Below, piece after piece: positions 34,311-46,055 of a stretch of DNA of 64,000 nt (position 1 is its first letter; the number at the start of each line of letters is the position of its first letter). The notes beneath the pieces were generated by a model. That model made no database searches. It was not told where the DNA came from and saw only the letters and a list, made by a program, of their open reading frames with translations. This stretch comes from an uncultured Olsenella sp. (GTDB taxonomy: Bacteria > Actinomycetota > Coriobacteriia > Coriobacteriales > Atopobiaceae), in NCBI GenBank assembly GCA_949291295.1, contig CASEVE010000008.1:1-64000 (forward strand), read 5' to 3'. Made by a program: the position numbers and the translations under genes.

Positions 34311-34492
34311 GGAGAGCTCGTCGCAAACGCGTTACACGCCAGAATCGCACACGTCACATGTCACGACAATACGCCGCGCTACTTAGAAGAAGCTTCGAAT
34401 CACACTCTGGATGTTGGACATGAACTCACCCTCTTCATCCAGATCGCCGCCGCATGCGTGTTTCTTACCTGTCAGAGCCGCAGCAATCCCAA

Positions 34493-37189
34493 TCACTGGG
34501 GATGGTTGAATTGAACCGGCGTAAGACAGTCTTCGTCTACCTCGGGACCCAGTATGCCTCTCCCGCAATCTCCCCACATCCAGAGGACTCCATCCTGGGT
34601 GAGCGCCGAGGAGCTGGAGCCTCCAAGAGACACCGAGGCGACGCCCCCCATGACCTTAACGGGCCTCAGCACCTTCTCCGTGGTTCCGTTGCCAACCTGT
34701 CCATTTTCGTTGTAACCCCATGACCAGAGCTCGCCGGTAGTGGTGACCGCGGCAAGATGGTGATATCCCAGGGCATACGAGGAGACACCATCCATGATCT
34801 TTACGGGAGCAAGGCAGTCGTTCTCCGTGTCGGCGTCAAGATAGCCGCCAGAGTTGCTCCCCCACCCCCAGAGACCTCCGTCTTGGTCAAGCGCAAGGAG
34901 CCGCCATTGCTCGCTGTCGGCGACGGAGACCATGCCGGACATGATCATCACAGGGCTGCTGCTGTCCTTGGTGGTCCCGTTGCCCAGCTGGCCGAAGCCG
35001 TTACTACCCCATGTCCACAGGGTCCCGTCGCTCTTCACAACGGCAACGGAATCCATGCCCGCCGACACCGAAATGACGCCGTCCATGACCTTGCACGGCT
35101 TGGTAACCTTCTCCGACGTCTCGTGAAGAATCTGACCGTAGGTGTTGTCCCCCCACATCCAGAGCGAGCCGTCCTCCATGATCACCGCCGTCGTCCCAAT
35201 CGAGCAGATCTTGGCGACCCCTCCGTCAAGGACCTTGACCGGCGCGCGCCTCGTTGTCGTTGAGCCGTCACCCAGCTGACCGTAGGCGTTTGCCCCCCAC
35301 ATCCAGAGCGAGCCGTCCTTCTTGATGGCCGCCGAGCTGGAGCTCTCGAGATAGACGGACTCAACGTCTTCCATCACCTTGACGGGGTCGACGCCGTAGT
35401 TTTGCGTCGAGCCGCTACCAACCTGACCGTAGTAGTTGTTTCCCCAGAGCCACAGGGACCCGTCCTCCGTGATGGCAGCAGCCGTATCGGACCCCAGGGA
35501 CACCTGGGTTATTTTCTGCCCGTATATCTCGTCGCCCGGTTCTAGGGGTGTATCTGGGTCGTCAGGACCCTCCGGCACGTCGGGCTCATCCGGCTCAACC
35601 GGCGTCTTGCCCCAGGTACACTCGTCAACGCGCACGCCGTCCTCGAAGTGCCAGGCAAGTTTGAGCGGGGAGTTCTTCTCGTTGATGACCTCCTTCTCGA
35701 AGGTCCAGCCAAGCTTCTTGAGGTAGCCGGTGCCCGTACCCACCTCCACATCGGCATAGCCGTACGCGGAGAGGTCGTTGCACACGAGACCGGTGTCGCG
35801 CACCTTGCTGCTTATCTCGCCGTCGGCGCCCGCCTCAACCGCTGCGTCGATGAGCTGGACCTCGAGGCAGTTAAGCTCGGCCCCAACCTTGCCGCCCAGG
35901 CGCAGGTGGATGGCGGCAGAGAGCTCGGCGTCAAACTCGCTCTTGTCGGTAACCACCCACTTATCGTCCTTGAGGCGCATGTTGGTATCCATGTCGTAGC
36001 CAATCTCCACGGAGAGGTCGCCCTCGGCAGTCACGCACACGTAGAGGGGGACGTCCACCGAGAAGCCGTACGGCAGCGGCACCTTAACCTCGAGGACCTT
36101 GATGTCCTTGCCGGCGTTCTTGTTCTGCACGTGTACGTCAACGTCGATGGCAGCGCGGCCGTCAAAGTCCAGCTCGCAGCGCTCGAGCCCGCCAAAGAGC
36201 GTCCACTTGATGTCGTAGCCAATCTTGGGCTTGACGCTGAACTCGCCCTTTATGTAACTGCCGTTCTTGTCGAGCTTGGCGTTGAAGTCGGCCGAGAGGG
36301 CACCCTTGCCGGGACTCCACGTATCGCTCACGCTCACGCCGGCGCCCGCAGCGTCCAGCGCGCCTCCCGCGCCCGAGGCGCCGCTCACCACCGTGGCAGA
36401 GGAGTCAACGGTCACGCCCGCACCCACGGCCTCGAGGCTGGTAAAGACCTCGGCGGGATCGGTTGCCTGCTTGAAGGTGGCAGTAACGGAGCCATTTGCG
36501 TTCTTCTTGACTGAGGTGACGGTGCCCGCCGCTCCGTAGGGGTTGGCATCCGTGGCTTCGAGCACGACCTTATCGCCCGCCTTGAGCGAAGTGCCCGACG
36601 GAGCCGTGAAGGAACTCGCGTTGGAGGATGTGTAGCCGCCAATCTCCTTGACGCCATCCTTGAGCACATAGCTTTGACCGCCGCCCGAGCCCATACCATA
36701 CCAAGCTATGCCCTCAGCCTTCCAGCCGAGCTTCTTGAGTTGGTCGCGCTCGTTTGCGTCCGCCGTGTAGTGGTGCGTTCCGGTGGTGGCGTAGGGGTTG
36801 TAGAGGCGGTAGAGGGCCTCGCCGCGGGCGTCGTCGGAGTACCAGCCCACGCCCTCCTTCCTCCACCCGGCCTCCTTGAGGGCGGCGTACTCGTGGGCGT
36901 CGGTGGTGTAGTGGTGGTCTCCGCCGTCGACCCAGGGGTTGTAGAGGCGGTAGACGGGGCTGCCCGACCTCCCGGGGGCCGACCAGGCCGCGCCCTCGTA
37001 GTCCCACCCAACCTTGGAGAGCGAGTCCCTCTCTGTGGCTGAGGCGGTGTAGAAGTGCTCGCCCGTCCACTCGTTGTAGAGGCGGTACATGACCTTGGTC
37101 TCGGCGGCACCAGCGACCGACGGCGCAACGAGACAGGCGACTATCGCGGCCGCCACCGCAAGAAGCGCGCTCACTCGGCGGCGTCCCAT
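34493..37189 (-). CDS. secreted RCC1-repeat protein with three N-terminal YRLYN repeats
   Basis: 898 residues from the ATG at 37189 (GAGGAGAGGAG upstream; a longer frame lacks a ribosome site). The signal peptide ends in SVAGAAE. Three repeats of about 45 residues with YRLYN, H-YT and GW-EG-AW (about 33-165) resemble the DUF5648 family seen in surface enzymes. A beta-rich central region (about 170-520) is unrecognised. A Pro/Asp linker leads to seven RCC1-type repeats (about 550-898), each with DG-LW-WG, enough for one seven-bladed propeller. No LPXTG or membrane anchor is seen, so it should be released or bound non-covalently. A host-contact role is inferred only. Confidence 0.82.
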   Translation of the reverse strand: MGRRRVSALLAVAAAIVACLVAPSVAGAAETKVMYRLYNEWTGEHFYTASATERDSLSKVGWDYEGAAWSAPGRSGSPVYRLYNPWVDGGDHHYTTDAHEYAALKEAGWRKEGVGWYSDDARGEALYRLYNPYATTGTHHYTADANERDQLKKLGWKAEGIAWYGMGSGGGQSYVLKDGVKEIGGYTSSNASSFTAPSGTSLKAGDKVVLEATDANPYGAAGTVTSVKKNANGSVTATFKQATDPAEVFTSLEAVGAGVTVDSSATVVSGASGAGGALDAAGAGVSVSDTWSPGKGALSADFNAKLDKNGSYIKGEFSVKPKIGYDIKWTLFGGLERCELDFDGRAAIDVDVHVQNKNAGKDIKVLEVKVPLPYGFSVDVPLYVCVTAEGDLSVEIGYDMDTNMRLKDDKWVVTDKSEFDAELSAAIHLRLGGKVGAELNCLEVQLIDAAVEAGADGEISSKVRDTGLVCNDLSAYGYADVEVGTGTGYLKKLGWTFEKEVINEKNSPLKLAWHFEDGVRVDECTWGKTPVEPDEPDVPEGPDDPDTPLEPGDEIYGQKITQVSLGSDTAAAITEDGSLWLWGNNYYGQVGSGSTQNYGVDPVKVMEDVESVYLESSSSAAIKKDGSLWMWGANAYGQLGDGSTTTRRAPVKVLDGGVAKICSIGTTAVIMEDGSLWMWGDNTYGQILHETSEKVTKPCKVMDGVISVSAGMDSVAVVKSDGTLWTWGSNGFGQLGNGTTKDSSSPVMIMSGMVSVADSEQWRLLALDQDGGLWGWGSNSGGYLDADTENDCLAPVKIMDGVSSYALGYHHLAAVTTTGELWSWGYNENGQVGNGTTEKVLRPVKVMGGVASVSLGGSSSSALTQDGVLWMWGDCGRGILGPEVDEDCLTPVQFNHPQ

Positions 37190-37318
37190 GGGAAGACTCC
37201 TCTCCTCGGGGTTTGTTTTCAGGTTTATGTTAGGCGAAAGGGCAGGCGACACCCCGCCCGCGGCGACCGCCTTCGGCAAGCGGTACCGCGCCCGCGACGG
37301 CGACCGAGAATCCGGCCA

Positions 37319-37355
37319 CCAAAAAGGGCGGAGGCCCAAGCTGGACCTCCGCCCC
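37319..37355 (-). terminator. rho-independent terminator after the Ca-ATPase gene
   Basis: On the minus strand GGGGCGGAGG pairs with CCTCCGCCC and is followed by TTTTT, about 20 bases past the ATPase stop codon. Confidence 0.85.
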
Positions 37356-37377
37356 GGCGGAACTATGGAGAGAAAAA

Positions 37378-40056
<2,679 letters not shown>

Positions 40057-40286
40057 CGTTTTTCTCCTCCTGGGTAGGACGGTTCGCCCGACAGATTGAC
40101 GCCCGGTCATAATTCCCCAGGAGGGGCAAGGGCTCGTCAAGGCTGCCATGTCGGGCAGCTGACAGAACAGTCGTTTATTTTACCCGATTTCCCGCTGTCA
40201 AATCAGTGTGACACCGGCGCAGGTTCATTTGTCACTCGTGGCCAACCTGCCAGTTAGGGACGAAAGAGACCTGTTGGCTCCGCCGA

Positions 40287-40512
40287 CTGCGCAAAAGTGC
40301 CGCTCGTGCCACAAACCGGACTTCCGCCGCGCAAAATCGTCGCTCGTGCCACATGTTTTCGAGGGTGCCCAGAGTAGCCGGAGTGCAAAAGCCCAGATAG
40401 TGACATAACTCATTGAATCATAGTCGCCTCCAATGGCCGATTTGATGTGGCACGAACGCGACTTTTGCGCACGGCTTCGCCCATTTGTGGCACGAGCGGC
40501 ACTTTTGCGCAG
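40287..40512. repeat. array of four GTGGCACGAGC-type elements, two inverted then two direct
   Basis: Two copies reading TGCGCAAAA...CTCGTGCCACA (40287-40315, 40328-40354) and two in reverse (40445-40472, 40484-40512), with heads inward around an 88-base centre. The head and tail words match the GTGGACC family in layout (GTGG, then GCG-ACTTTT). It occupies part of the 690-base gap between the ATPase and the lactate dehydrogenase gene. No coding potential is seen. Confidence 0.85.
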
Positions 40513-40563
40513 AGAGTCAGACCAGGGCGAACCGGCACGGACCGGACAGATTGCCCCATCCCA

Positions 40564-40605
40564 ATTGTCAGGGTTGATGACAATGGTGACAGGGTAATTT
40601 GTCAC
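40564..40605. repeat. TGACAAA palindromic element ahead of D-lactate dehydrogenase
   Basis: ATTGTCA and TGACAAT (40564-40584) form a dyad, overlapping a copy (40575-40605) of the same element found twice at 49486-49545 between pheS and pheT; the shared core is ACCCTGTCACC on the minus strand. It lies about 145 bases before the ldh start, so an operator role cannot be excluded. Confidence 0.65.
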
Positions 40606-40749
40606 ACTGCGCCCCTCGTGTGAAAACGATTCCACTCTGTTGTATGATTTCGTCGTGCGATAGCGCTTACACACCCCTTGCCTGCGCTAAACTTTGCCTG
40701 TGTAGGTTACTGTGTTGCGCTTACGCGCATTCGGGAAAGGAAGCACGGG

Positions 40750-41751
40750 ATGAACATCCTCTTCTATGGAACCGCCAGCTACGACAAGGCCTCCTTCACC
40801 AAGGAGCTGAAGGACTATCCCGAGATCAAGATCGACTTCACCGAGACCAACCTCACGCCCATGACCGCCGCCCTCGCCCGCGGCTATGACGCCGTCTGCG
40901 CCTTTGTCAACGCTGACTGCGGCGCCATGACCCTCGAGATCCTCGCCGGTTTTGGCGTCAAGCTCCTGCTCATGCGCTGCGCCGGCTTCGATGCCGTCAA
41001 CGTGGCCGTGGCCCAGGACCTTGGCATGAAGGTGACGCGCGTCCCCGCCTACTCCCCCGAGGCCATCGCGGAGCACGCCATGGGTCTCGCACTTGCCGCC
41101 AACCGCCGCATCTGCAAGGGCTACATCCGCGTCCGCGAGAACGACTTCTCGCTCGACGGCCTCGTGGGCAACACGCTGCACGGCAAGACCGCCGGCATCA
41201 TCGGCACCGGCCGCATCGGCGCTGCCCTCTGCCGCATCTGCAAGGGCTTTGGCATGAAGGTCCTCGGCTCCGACCTCTACCCCAACCAGAAGCTCGTGGA
41301 GGAGGGCGTCGTCGACGAGTACGTTGACTACGACGAGCTCTACCGCCGCTCCGACTTCATCTCCCTCCATGCCTTCCTCAACGAGGAGAGCCGCCACATG
41401 ATCAACGACGAGTCCATCGAGAAGATGAAGGACGGCGTAATCTTCATCAACACCGGTCGCGGCGGCCTCGTTGACACCCAGGCCCTCATCCGCGGCATCC
41501 TCTCCGGCAAGATTGGCGCTGCCGGCATCGACGTCTACGACGAGGAGGGCCCCAACGTCTACCAGAACCGCGCCGGCCAGGTCATCGATTCCGTCACCGC
41601 GCGCCTCTGCTCCTTCCCCAACGTTGTCATGACGAGCCACCAGGCGTTCTTCACCCACGAGGCCCTCGGCGAGATCGCCCGCGTCACCCTCGACAACGCC
41701 CGCGCCTTTGCCAATGGCACCGACTTTGTTGACCGCAGCGTCGTCTGCTAA
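40750..41751 (+). CDS. D-2-hydroxyacid dehydrogenase, D-lactate dehydrogenase type
   Basis: Reduces pyruvate to D-lactate with NADH, regenerating NAD in fermentation. The ATG at 40750 is preceded by GGAAAGGAAG; 333 residues. The Rossmann motif GKTAGIIGTGRIGAAL, INTGRGGLVDT (substrate Arg), GIDVYDEEGP (Glu) and MTSHQAFFTHEAL (catalytic His) are all present. The MTSHQAFFTHEAL form is that of fermentative LdhA enzymes. Pyruvate kinase follows after 45 bases on the same strand, so pyruvate formation and removal are probably coordinated. Confidence 0.92.
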   Translation: MNILFYGTASYDKASFTKELKDYPEIKIDFTETNLTPMTAALARGYDAVCAFVNADCGAMTLEILAGFGVKLLLMRCAGFDAVNVAVAQDLGMKVTRVPAYSPEAIAEHAMGLALAANRRICKGYIRVRENDFSLDGLVGNTLHGKTAGIIGTGRIGAALCRICKGFGMKVLGSDLYPNQKLVEEGVVDEYVDYDELYRRSDFISLHAFLNEESRHMINDESIEKMKDGVIFINTGRGGLVDTQALIRGILSGKIGAAGIDVYDEEGPNVYQNRAGQVIDSVTARLCSFPNVVMTSHQAFFTHEALGEIARVTLDNARAFANGTDFVDRSVVC

Positions 41752-41796
41752 GACATCCCGACGCTGTTTACACCCCCGTCCGTAGAAAGGGCACAG

Positions 41797-43245
41797 ATGG
41801 CTTTCAACAAGAAGAAGACCAAAATCGTCTGCACGATGGGTCCCGCCACCGAGGACGAGGAGGTTCTGCGCCAGCTCATCCTGCACGGCATGAACGTCGC
41901 GCGCTTCAACTTCTCGCACGGCAGCCACGAGTACCACCGCAAGAACATCGAGCGCGTCCGCGCCCTCTCTCGCGAGCTCGCCATTCCCGTAGCCATCATG
42001 CTTGACACCAAGGGCCCCGAGGTGCGCACCGGCATGCTCAAGGACGGGCACAAGGTGACGCTCGAGACGGGCAAGACCTGCGTTGTCACCACCGACGACG
42101 ACGTGATTGGCACCTCCGAGCGCTTCTCGCTCGACTACAAGCCCCTGCCCCAGGAGGTCGAGAAGGGCACCGTCATCCTGATCGACGACGGTCTTATCGG
42201 CCTTGAGGTCGACCACGTTGAGGGCTCGGACATCTACTGCACCATCACCAACGGCGGCGAGCTCGGCGAGCGCAAGGGCGTGAACTTCCCCAACCTCAAC
42301 ATCAACCTGCCGTCCGTCACCGCCCAGGACCGCGCGGACATCATGTTTGGCTGCGAGCTTGGCATCGACGCCATCGCCGCCTCCTTCATCCGCGACGGCA
42401 AGGCCGTCCAGGAGATCCGCAAGATCTGCATCGAGATGGGCACGCCTGAGGTCCTCATCTTCCCCAAGATCGAGAGCGCCCTGGGTGTCAAGAACTTCGA
42501 CGAGATCCTCCACGAGGCCGACGGCTGCATGGTCGCTCGTGGCGACCTCGGCGTCGAGGTGCCCGCCGCACAGGTCCCCCACATCCAGAAGACCATCATC
42601 AAGAAGTGCAACGCGCACTACAAGCCCGTCATCACCGCCACTCAGATGCTCGACTCCATGCAGCGCAACCCGCGCCCCACGCGCGCCGAGATCACCGACG
42701 TTGCCAACGCCATCTACGACGGCACCGACTGCGTCATGCTCTCCGGTGAGACCGCTGCTGGCAAGTATCCCATCGACGCCGTGAAGACCATGTCCGAGAT
42801 CTGCAAGGAGACCGAGAAGTACCTGCCCGAGCGCAAGGAGTACCACGACCGCGGCGGCGTCCGCAACGTCAACGGCGCCACCGGCTTTGCCGCGCTCGAG
42901 ATGGCCGACCGCGTGAACGCCAAGTGCATCCTCGCGCCGACCAACTCCGGCCGCTCCGCGCGTCTCATCTCCACGTTCCGTCCGAAGATGCCGCTCTTTG
43001 CCACGTCTCCGCGCGAGCAGACCATCCGTCGCACCTGCTTCTACTGGGGCGTCTACGCGTACCGCACCACCGAGCAGGGCTCGCTCTCGAGCACGCTCTA
43101 CGACGCGCTGCTCACCGCCAAGCGCAACGGCCTCGTGGAGTCCGGCGACATCGTGGTCATCACCGCCGGCGATCCGCAGACCTCGCCGCGCCTGGGCGAC
43201 TACACCACCTCCACCAACATGGCGATGGTGGCGCAGGTCCAGTAG
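41797..43245 (+). CDS. pyk: pyruvate kinase
   Basis: Last step of glycolysis, phosphoenolpyruvate plus ADP to pyruvate plus ATP. 482 residues, ATG at 41797 after AGAAAGGGC. The TIM-barrel shows KIVCTMGPATEDEE, MNVARFNFSHGSHEYH, MLDTKGPEVRTG, the metal/lysine region FPKIES, MVARGDLGVEVP and the GETAAGKYP signature. The C-terminal regulatory domain ends normally, without the extra PEP-utiliser domain of some Firmicutes. A conserved hairpin element follows immediately. Confidence 0.97.
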   Translation: MAFNKKKTKIVCTMGPATEDEEVLRQLILHGMNVARFNFSHGSHEYHRKNIERVRALSRELAIPVAIMLDTKGPEVRTGMLKDGHKVTLETGKTCVVTTDDDVIGTSERFSLDYKPLPQEVEKGTVILIDDGLIGLEVDHVEGSDIYCTITNGGELGERKGVNFPNLNINLPSVTAQDRADIMFGCELGIDAIAASFIRDGKAVQEIRKICIEMGTPEVLIFPKIESALGVKNFDEILHEADGCMVARGDLGVEVPAAQVPHIQKTIIKKCNAHYKPVITATQMLDSMQRNPRPTRAEITDVANAIYDGTDCVMLSGETAAGKYPIDAVKTMSEICKETEKYLPERKEYHDRGGVRNVNGATGFAALEMADRVNAKCILAPTNSGRSARLISTFRPKMPLFATSPREQTIRRTCFYWGVYAYRTTEQGSLSSTLYDALLTAKRNGLVESGDIVVITAGDPQTSPRLGDYTTSTNMAMVAQVQ

Positions 43246-43270
43246 GCGGGACTTTCCAACCGCAAGGGAT

Positions 43271-43338
43271 GAGGCCCCTCGGCCTTCCTGCGAGAAGTGC
43301 ACTTCGTGGAACTTCTCTCCGGAAGGCCGAGGGGCCTC
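43271..43338 (+). terminator. nested hairpin at the 3' end of pyk (conserved core)
   Basis: Perfect 18-base outer arms (43271-43288, 43321-43338) enclose GAGAAGT/ACTTCTC and an apical CAC-TTC-GTG hairpin. The inner part matches the element after the phosphoglucomutase gene with paired changes: A-T versus G-C in the apical stem, and an added G-C pair in the middle stem. It begins 26 bases after the pyk stop codon. No U-tract, although TCTTG follows. Confidence 0.8.
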
Positions 43339-43384
43339 TTGCTGCTGGCAAGGCCCTTACAGCGAGATGGGATTGGGGGGTGGT

Positions 43385-43560
43385 GTGTGGACCGGTAGCG
43401 ACACTTTGTGCTGGGAAAGTGTCGCTACCGGTCCACGGGCGTCTCGGGGTGGACCCGAAGCGACGGTTTCGGGTCCGAAAGTGTCGGCAGGAGGCCCCGG
43501 AACCGTGAGCGGGGACCGGCGGCGACAGTTTCATGGCGGGAAGTGTCGCCGAGGGTCCAC
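43385..43560. repeat. three GTGGACC-family hairpins in tandem
   Basis: Each is a direct copy followed by an inverted copy of the same word: 43387-43436 (GTGGACCGGTAGCGACACTT pairs perfectly with its mirror), 43448-43499 (one arm degenerate) and about 43509-43560. All have GCGACA and TGTCGC in the inner arm. Same family as 3838-3950. Lies between the pyk element and the convergent GH13 gene. Confidence 0.85.
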
Positions 43561-43625
43561 GCGGCCGGTGCGCGCGGATCCTCTGCGACAAAAGCGCTGG
43601 CGAGAAGAACGGGCTTCTCGCTACC

Positions 43626-44957
43626 CTAGCGCTCGCAGCGCCAGTAGTACGTGGAATAGGGCTTGAGCTCGGAGCCGCCGCCAAAGTCGTGCTCCTCGCC
43701 GGTGATGAGGTCCACGGCGCGGCCGCACTGGGCGTCAAAGTGCACCGTTGCTGGCTCGCCGCTCGCGTTGATGGCCACAATTACGCGCTCGCCCTCGCTG
43801 CGGCGCTGGAAGACCAGCTGCTGCGGCTGGCATTGGAGCTGCGTGTAGTCACCCCAAACAAGCGCCTCGCTACCAGAGCGCGCCGCGGCCAAAGCAGCAA
43901 TCCAATCCGTGAGCGCACTCCACTCCGGAGCGCTCAGTGCGGGTCGAATCTCGTGGTCGCCGGGCAGCTGCTCGCCCTCAATCCCCCACTCGCTACCGTA
44001 GTAGACAGACGGCACACCGCTCATGCCAAAGAGCAGGCCATAGAGCGGAACGAGCTGGTTCTTGTCGTCCAGCTTGGTGGCGATGCGCGGCACGTCGTGG
44101 TTGTCCACAAAGTCGAGCATGTGGCGACCGGTGTAGAGGTCCCACGGATGGCTGCCGCTCTGGCGCTCGAGCGCATAGGCAATCTCGTGCATGTTGGCAG
44201 AGTTCATCGAGGACCACAGGCCCTTGTAAGCCTCGTAGTTTGTCACGGAGTCACAGAGGTCGTCGCCCATCCACTGGTTGTAGTCACCAAACATGGTCTC
44301 GCCCACCAGGACGAACTTCTCGCCGCGCTCTTGGCCAATCTGGTTGGCAAGGTTGCGTAGGAATCGCAGGAATCCCTGGTCAAGGCAGTAGGCAACGTCG
44401 AGACGAAGACCGTCGATGTCAAAGTCGCGCACCCAACCGCGGATGACCTCGGCCTGATAGTTGTTGACGTCGTTGTTCCAGTGGTTGAGCTTCACTAGGT
44501 TGACCGCCCCCTCCCAGCAGCTGTAGGAGAGGCCGTCGTTGAAGCAGTTGTTGCCATTCCAGTCAATCTCAAACCAGCCGGCATACGGGCTCTCGCCACG
44601 ACGTGCCAGCACGTCCTGAAACGCCCAGAAGCCGCGACCCACGTGGTTGAAGACGCCGTCGAGAAGGACCTTCATCCCCGCCTTATGACAGGCATCCACA
44701 ACCGCGCGCAGGTCCTCATTGATGCCAAGGCGGCAGTCCACCTTGGTATAGTCGCGCGTGTCGTAGCCGTGAGCGTCCGACTCAAAGACGGGGTTGAGAA
44801 GCAGGCACGTAGCGCCAAGCTTGGCAGCATGCTCAATCCAGCTGTTATCGATGAGCTGCAGAATACGATGCTCGAGCACGCCATCGTTCTCGTGGGGGGC
44901 ACCGCAAAGGCCCAGCGGATACACCTGATAGACGAAGGACGGCTCAAACCAGCTCAT
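43626..44957 (-). CDS. GH13 alpha-amylase-family glycoside hydrolase
   Basis: 443 residues from the ATG at 44957, after GGGAGGAG. A TIM barrel with the GH13 conserved regions: LLDGVFNHVG, nucleophile in GLRLDVA, acid/base Glu in VLVGETMFG, and FVDNHDV. A short beta-domain C closes it. There is no signal peptide, so it acts in the cytoplasm, probably on maltodextrin or alpha-glucoside oligosaccharides. The exact subfamily (cyclomaltodextrinase, neopullulanase-like or other) is not clear; the N-terminal starch-binding domain typical of cyclomaltodextrinases is absent. Confidence 0.88.
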   Translation of the reverse strand: MSWFEPSFVYQVYPLGLCGAPHENDGVLEHRILQLIDNSWIEHAAKLGATCLLLNPVFESDAHGYDTRDYTKVDCRLGINEDLRAVVDACHKAGMKVLLDGVFNHVGRGFWAFQDVLARRGESPYAGWFEIDWNGNNCFNDGLSYSCWEGAVNLVKLNHWNNDVNNYQAEVIRGWVRDFDIDGLRLDVAYCLDQGFLRFLRNLANQIGQERGEKFVLVGETMFGDYNQWMGDDLCDSVTNYEAYKGLWSSMNSANMHEIAYALERQSGSHPWDLYTGRHMLDFVDNHDVPRIATKLDDKNQLVPLYGLLFGMSGVPSVYYGSEWGIEGEQLPGDHEIRPALSAPEWSALTDWIAALAAARSGSEALVWGDYTQLQCQPQQLVFQRRSEGERVIVAINASGEPATVHFDAQCGRAVDLITGEEHDFGGGSELKPYSTYYWRCER

Positions 44958-45066
44958 AGGGACTCCTCCCGGGGCGACAACAGACCAGTCCATTCTACAC
45001 GCGCCCCGCTCGCCTATTTTCCGTCCCGTAAGCGGCTCAACAAGCCACGCTGGCAGGAAAGAAATA

Positions 45067-45098
45067 CCGCCCGCCCGGAACTTGTCCGGACGGGCGGC
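45067..45098 (-). terminator. terminator-like hairpin between the phospholipase-like and GH13 genes
   Basis: CCGCCCGCCCGG and CCGGACGGGCGG (one mismatch) form a 12-base stem. On the minus strand it is followed by TATTTCTTTCC, a weak T-rich tail. The remaining 45099-45357 is A/T-rich for this genome and shows no gene, RNA or repeat that I can recognise. Confidence 0.55.
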
Positions 45099-45357
45099 AG
45101 TTATCGCGTAACGAGAAGCGCTAGTCGACCCGCATCAGAACAAGCTCAGGTTGCTTTACAGCAAGAAGGAAGATATCTGACAGCTAATGGTCAATTTGGG
45201 GAATGAATAGTGGCAGGTTGGAGAATCAGAGGTCATATTCACACATAATAATTAACTAAAGATAATTTCATTGAGGGTTACTTGATAGTAGGGGGTATGC
45301 CCTCGCGCATAGAGGAGCTACTCCGTCAATAGGAATAGATGTAGGCGCAACGATAGT

Positions 45358-46020
45358 CTACTGATGCAAGACCCTGCTCTTGAGGCCGCGCACGATGATC
45401 TCGTGAGCCTCCTGGCGCGCCGCCTCGAAGAACTCTGCCGTAAGCAGCTGATACTCCGGCGTGCCGTCTACGTGTTCCGCCCGGTTTTTCTCCACGATGG
45501 AGCGCGCAGTGTCCACCGCTCCCCGAGCGTCGTGCTCAAGGATCGTGTAAGGGCCAAACTCCCTGCACTGCCTGAGAAGCGCCTCGTCCAGATGCGGCAC
45601 GAGGGAGATGTCGAGCGTACGCCCAAAGAGCGCAAAGTCGGCCTGCTTGCCAACGCGGGCCCGCTCACCCGGCTCCACGCCAATCTTGGCGAGGTAGGCA
45701 CGAGTGTGAGCATTGTAGACGTGGTCGGCAACCATGTGGGACCATGCCCCGAGCGTCATGTCGGACACGCTCTTCTGACGCGCAACGTAGAAGTCCCAGA
45801 AGTCATCGTGGCGCGGCAGCGGAATATGCTCCCGCGTCGTAAGGTGCGTAAGCTTGTAATCTATGCGATAGGAGATGTTGGGAACCATGTAGCCAACATA
45901 GATGTCCGGCGCAAGGTTACCAAAGAGAAAGGCATTGACATCGGTGATGCCGAGGGTGTCGGCCCCCTCCTCACGAAGGAGCCTCTCCACGTGCGCAGTA
46001 TGTATGTTCCAGCTTGGCAT
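45358..46020 (-). CDS. zinc-dependent phospholipase C-family protein
   Basis: 220 residues. The family pattern is MPSWNIHTAHVERLL at the N-terminus, FLFGNLAPDIYVGY and WSHMVADHVYNAH, with several His and Asp placed as in zinc phospholipase C-like proteins. No signal peptide is visible, so the native role is not clearly lipolytic; many members are uncharacterised cytoplasmic metalloproteins. The gene stands alone, with an A/T-rich gap downstream. Confidence 0.65.
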   Translation of the reverse strand: MPSWNIHTAHVERLLREEGADTLGITDVNAFLFGNLAPDIYVGYMVPNISYRIDYKLTHLTTREHIPLPRHDDFWDFYVARQKSVSDMTLGAWSHMVADHVYNAHTRAYLAKIGVEPGERARVGKQADFALFGRTLDISLVPHLDEALLRQCREFGPYTILEHDARGAVDTARSIVEKNRAEHVDGTPEYQLLTAEFFEAARQEAHEIIVRGLKSRVLHQ

Positions 46021-46055
46021 GATGCTTGTATGCTAGCACGAAGCGCCAGCGGACC

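Noticed and set aside
40564..40584. Rex operator ahead of D-lactate dehydrogenase
   Set aside because: The dyad ATTGTCA/TGACAAT differs from the Rex consensus (TTGTGA and TCACAA) and belongs to a repeat found elsewhere between pheS and pheT.
40687..43302. An 871-codon minus-strand frame opposite lactate dehydrogenase and pyruvate kinase
   Set aside because: Both plus-strand genes are intact, and the antisense translation is low complexity.
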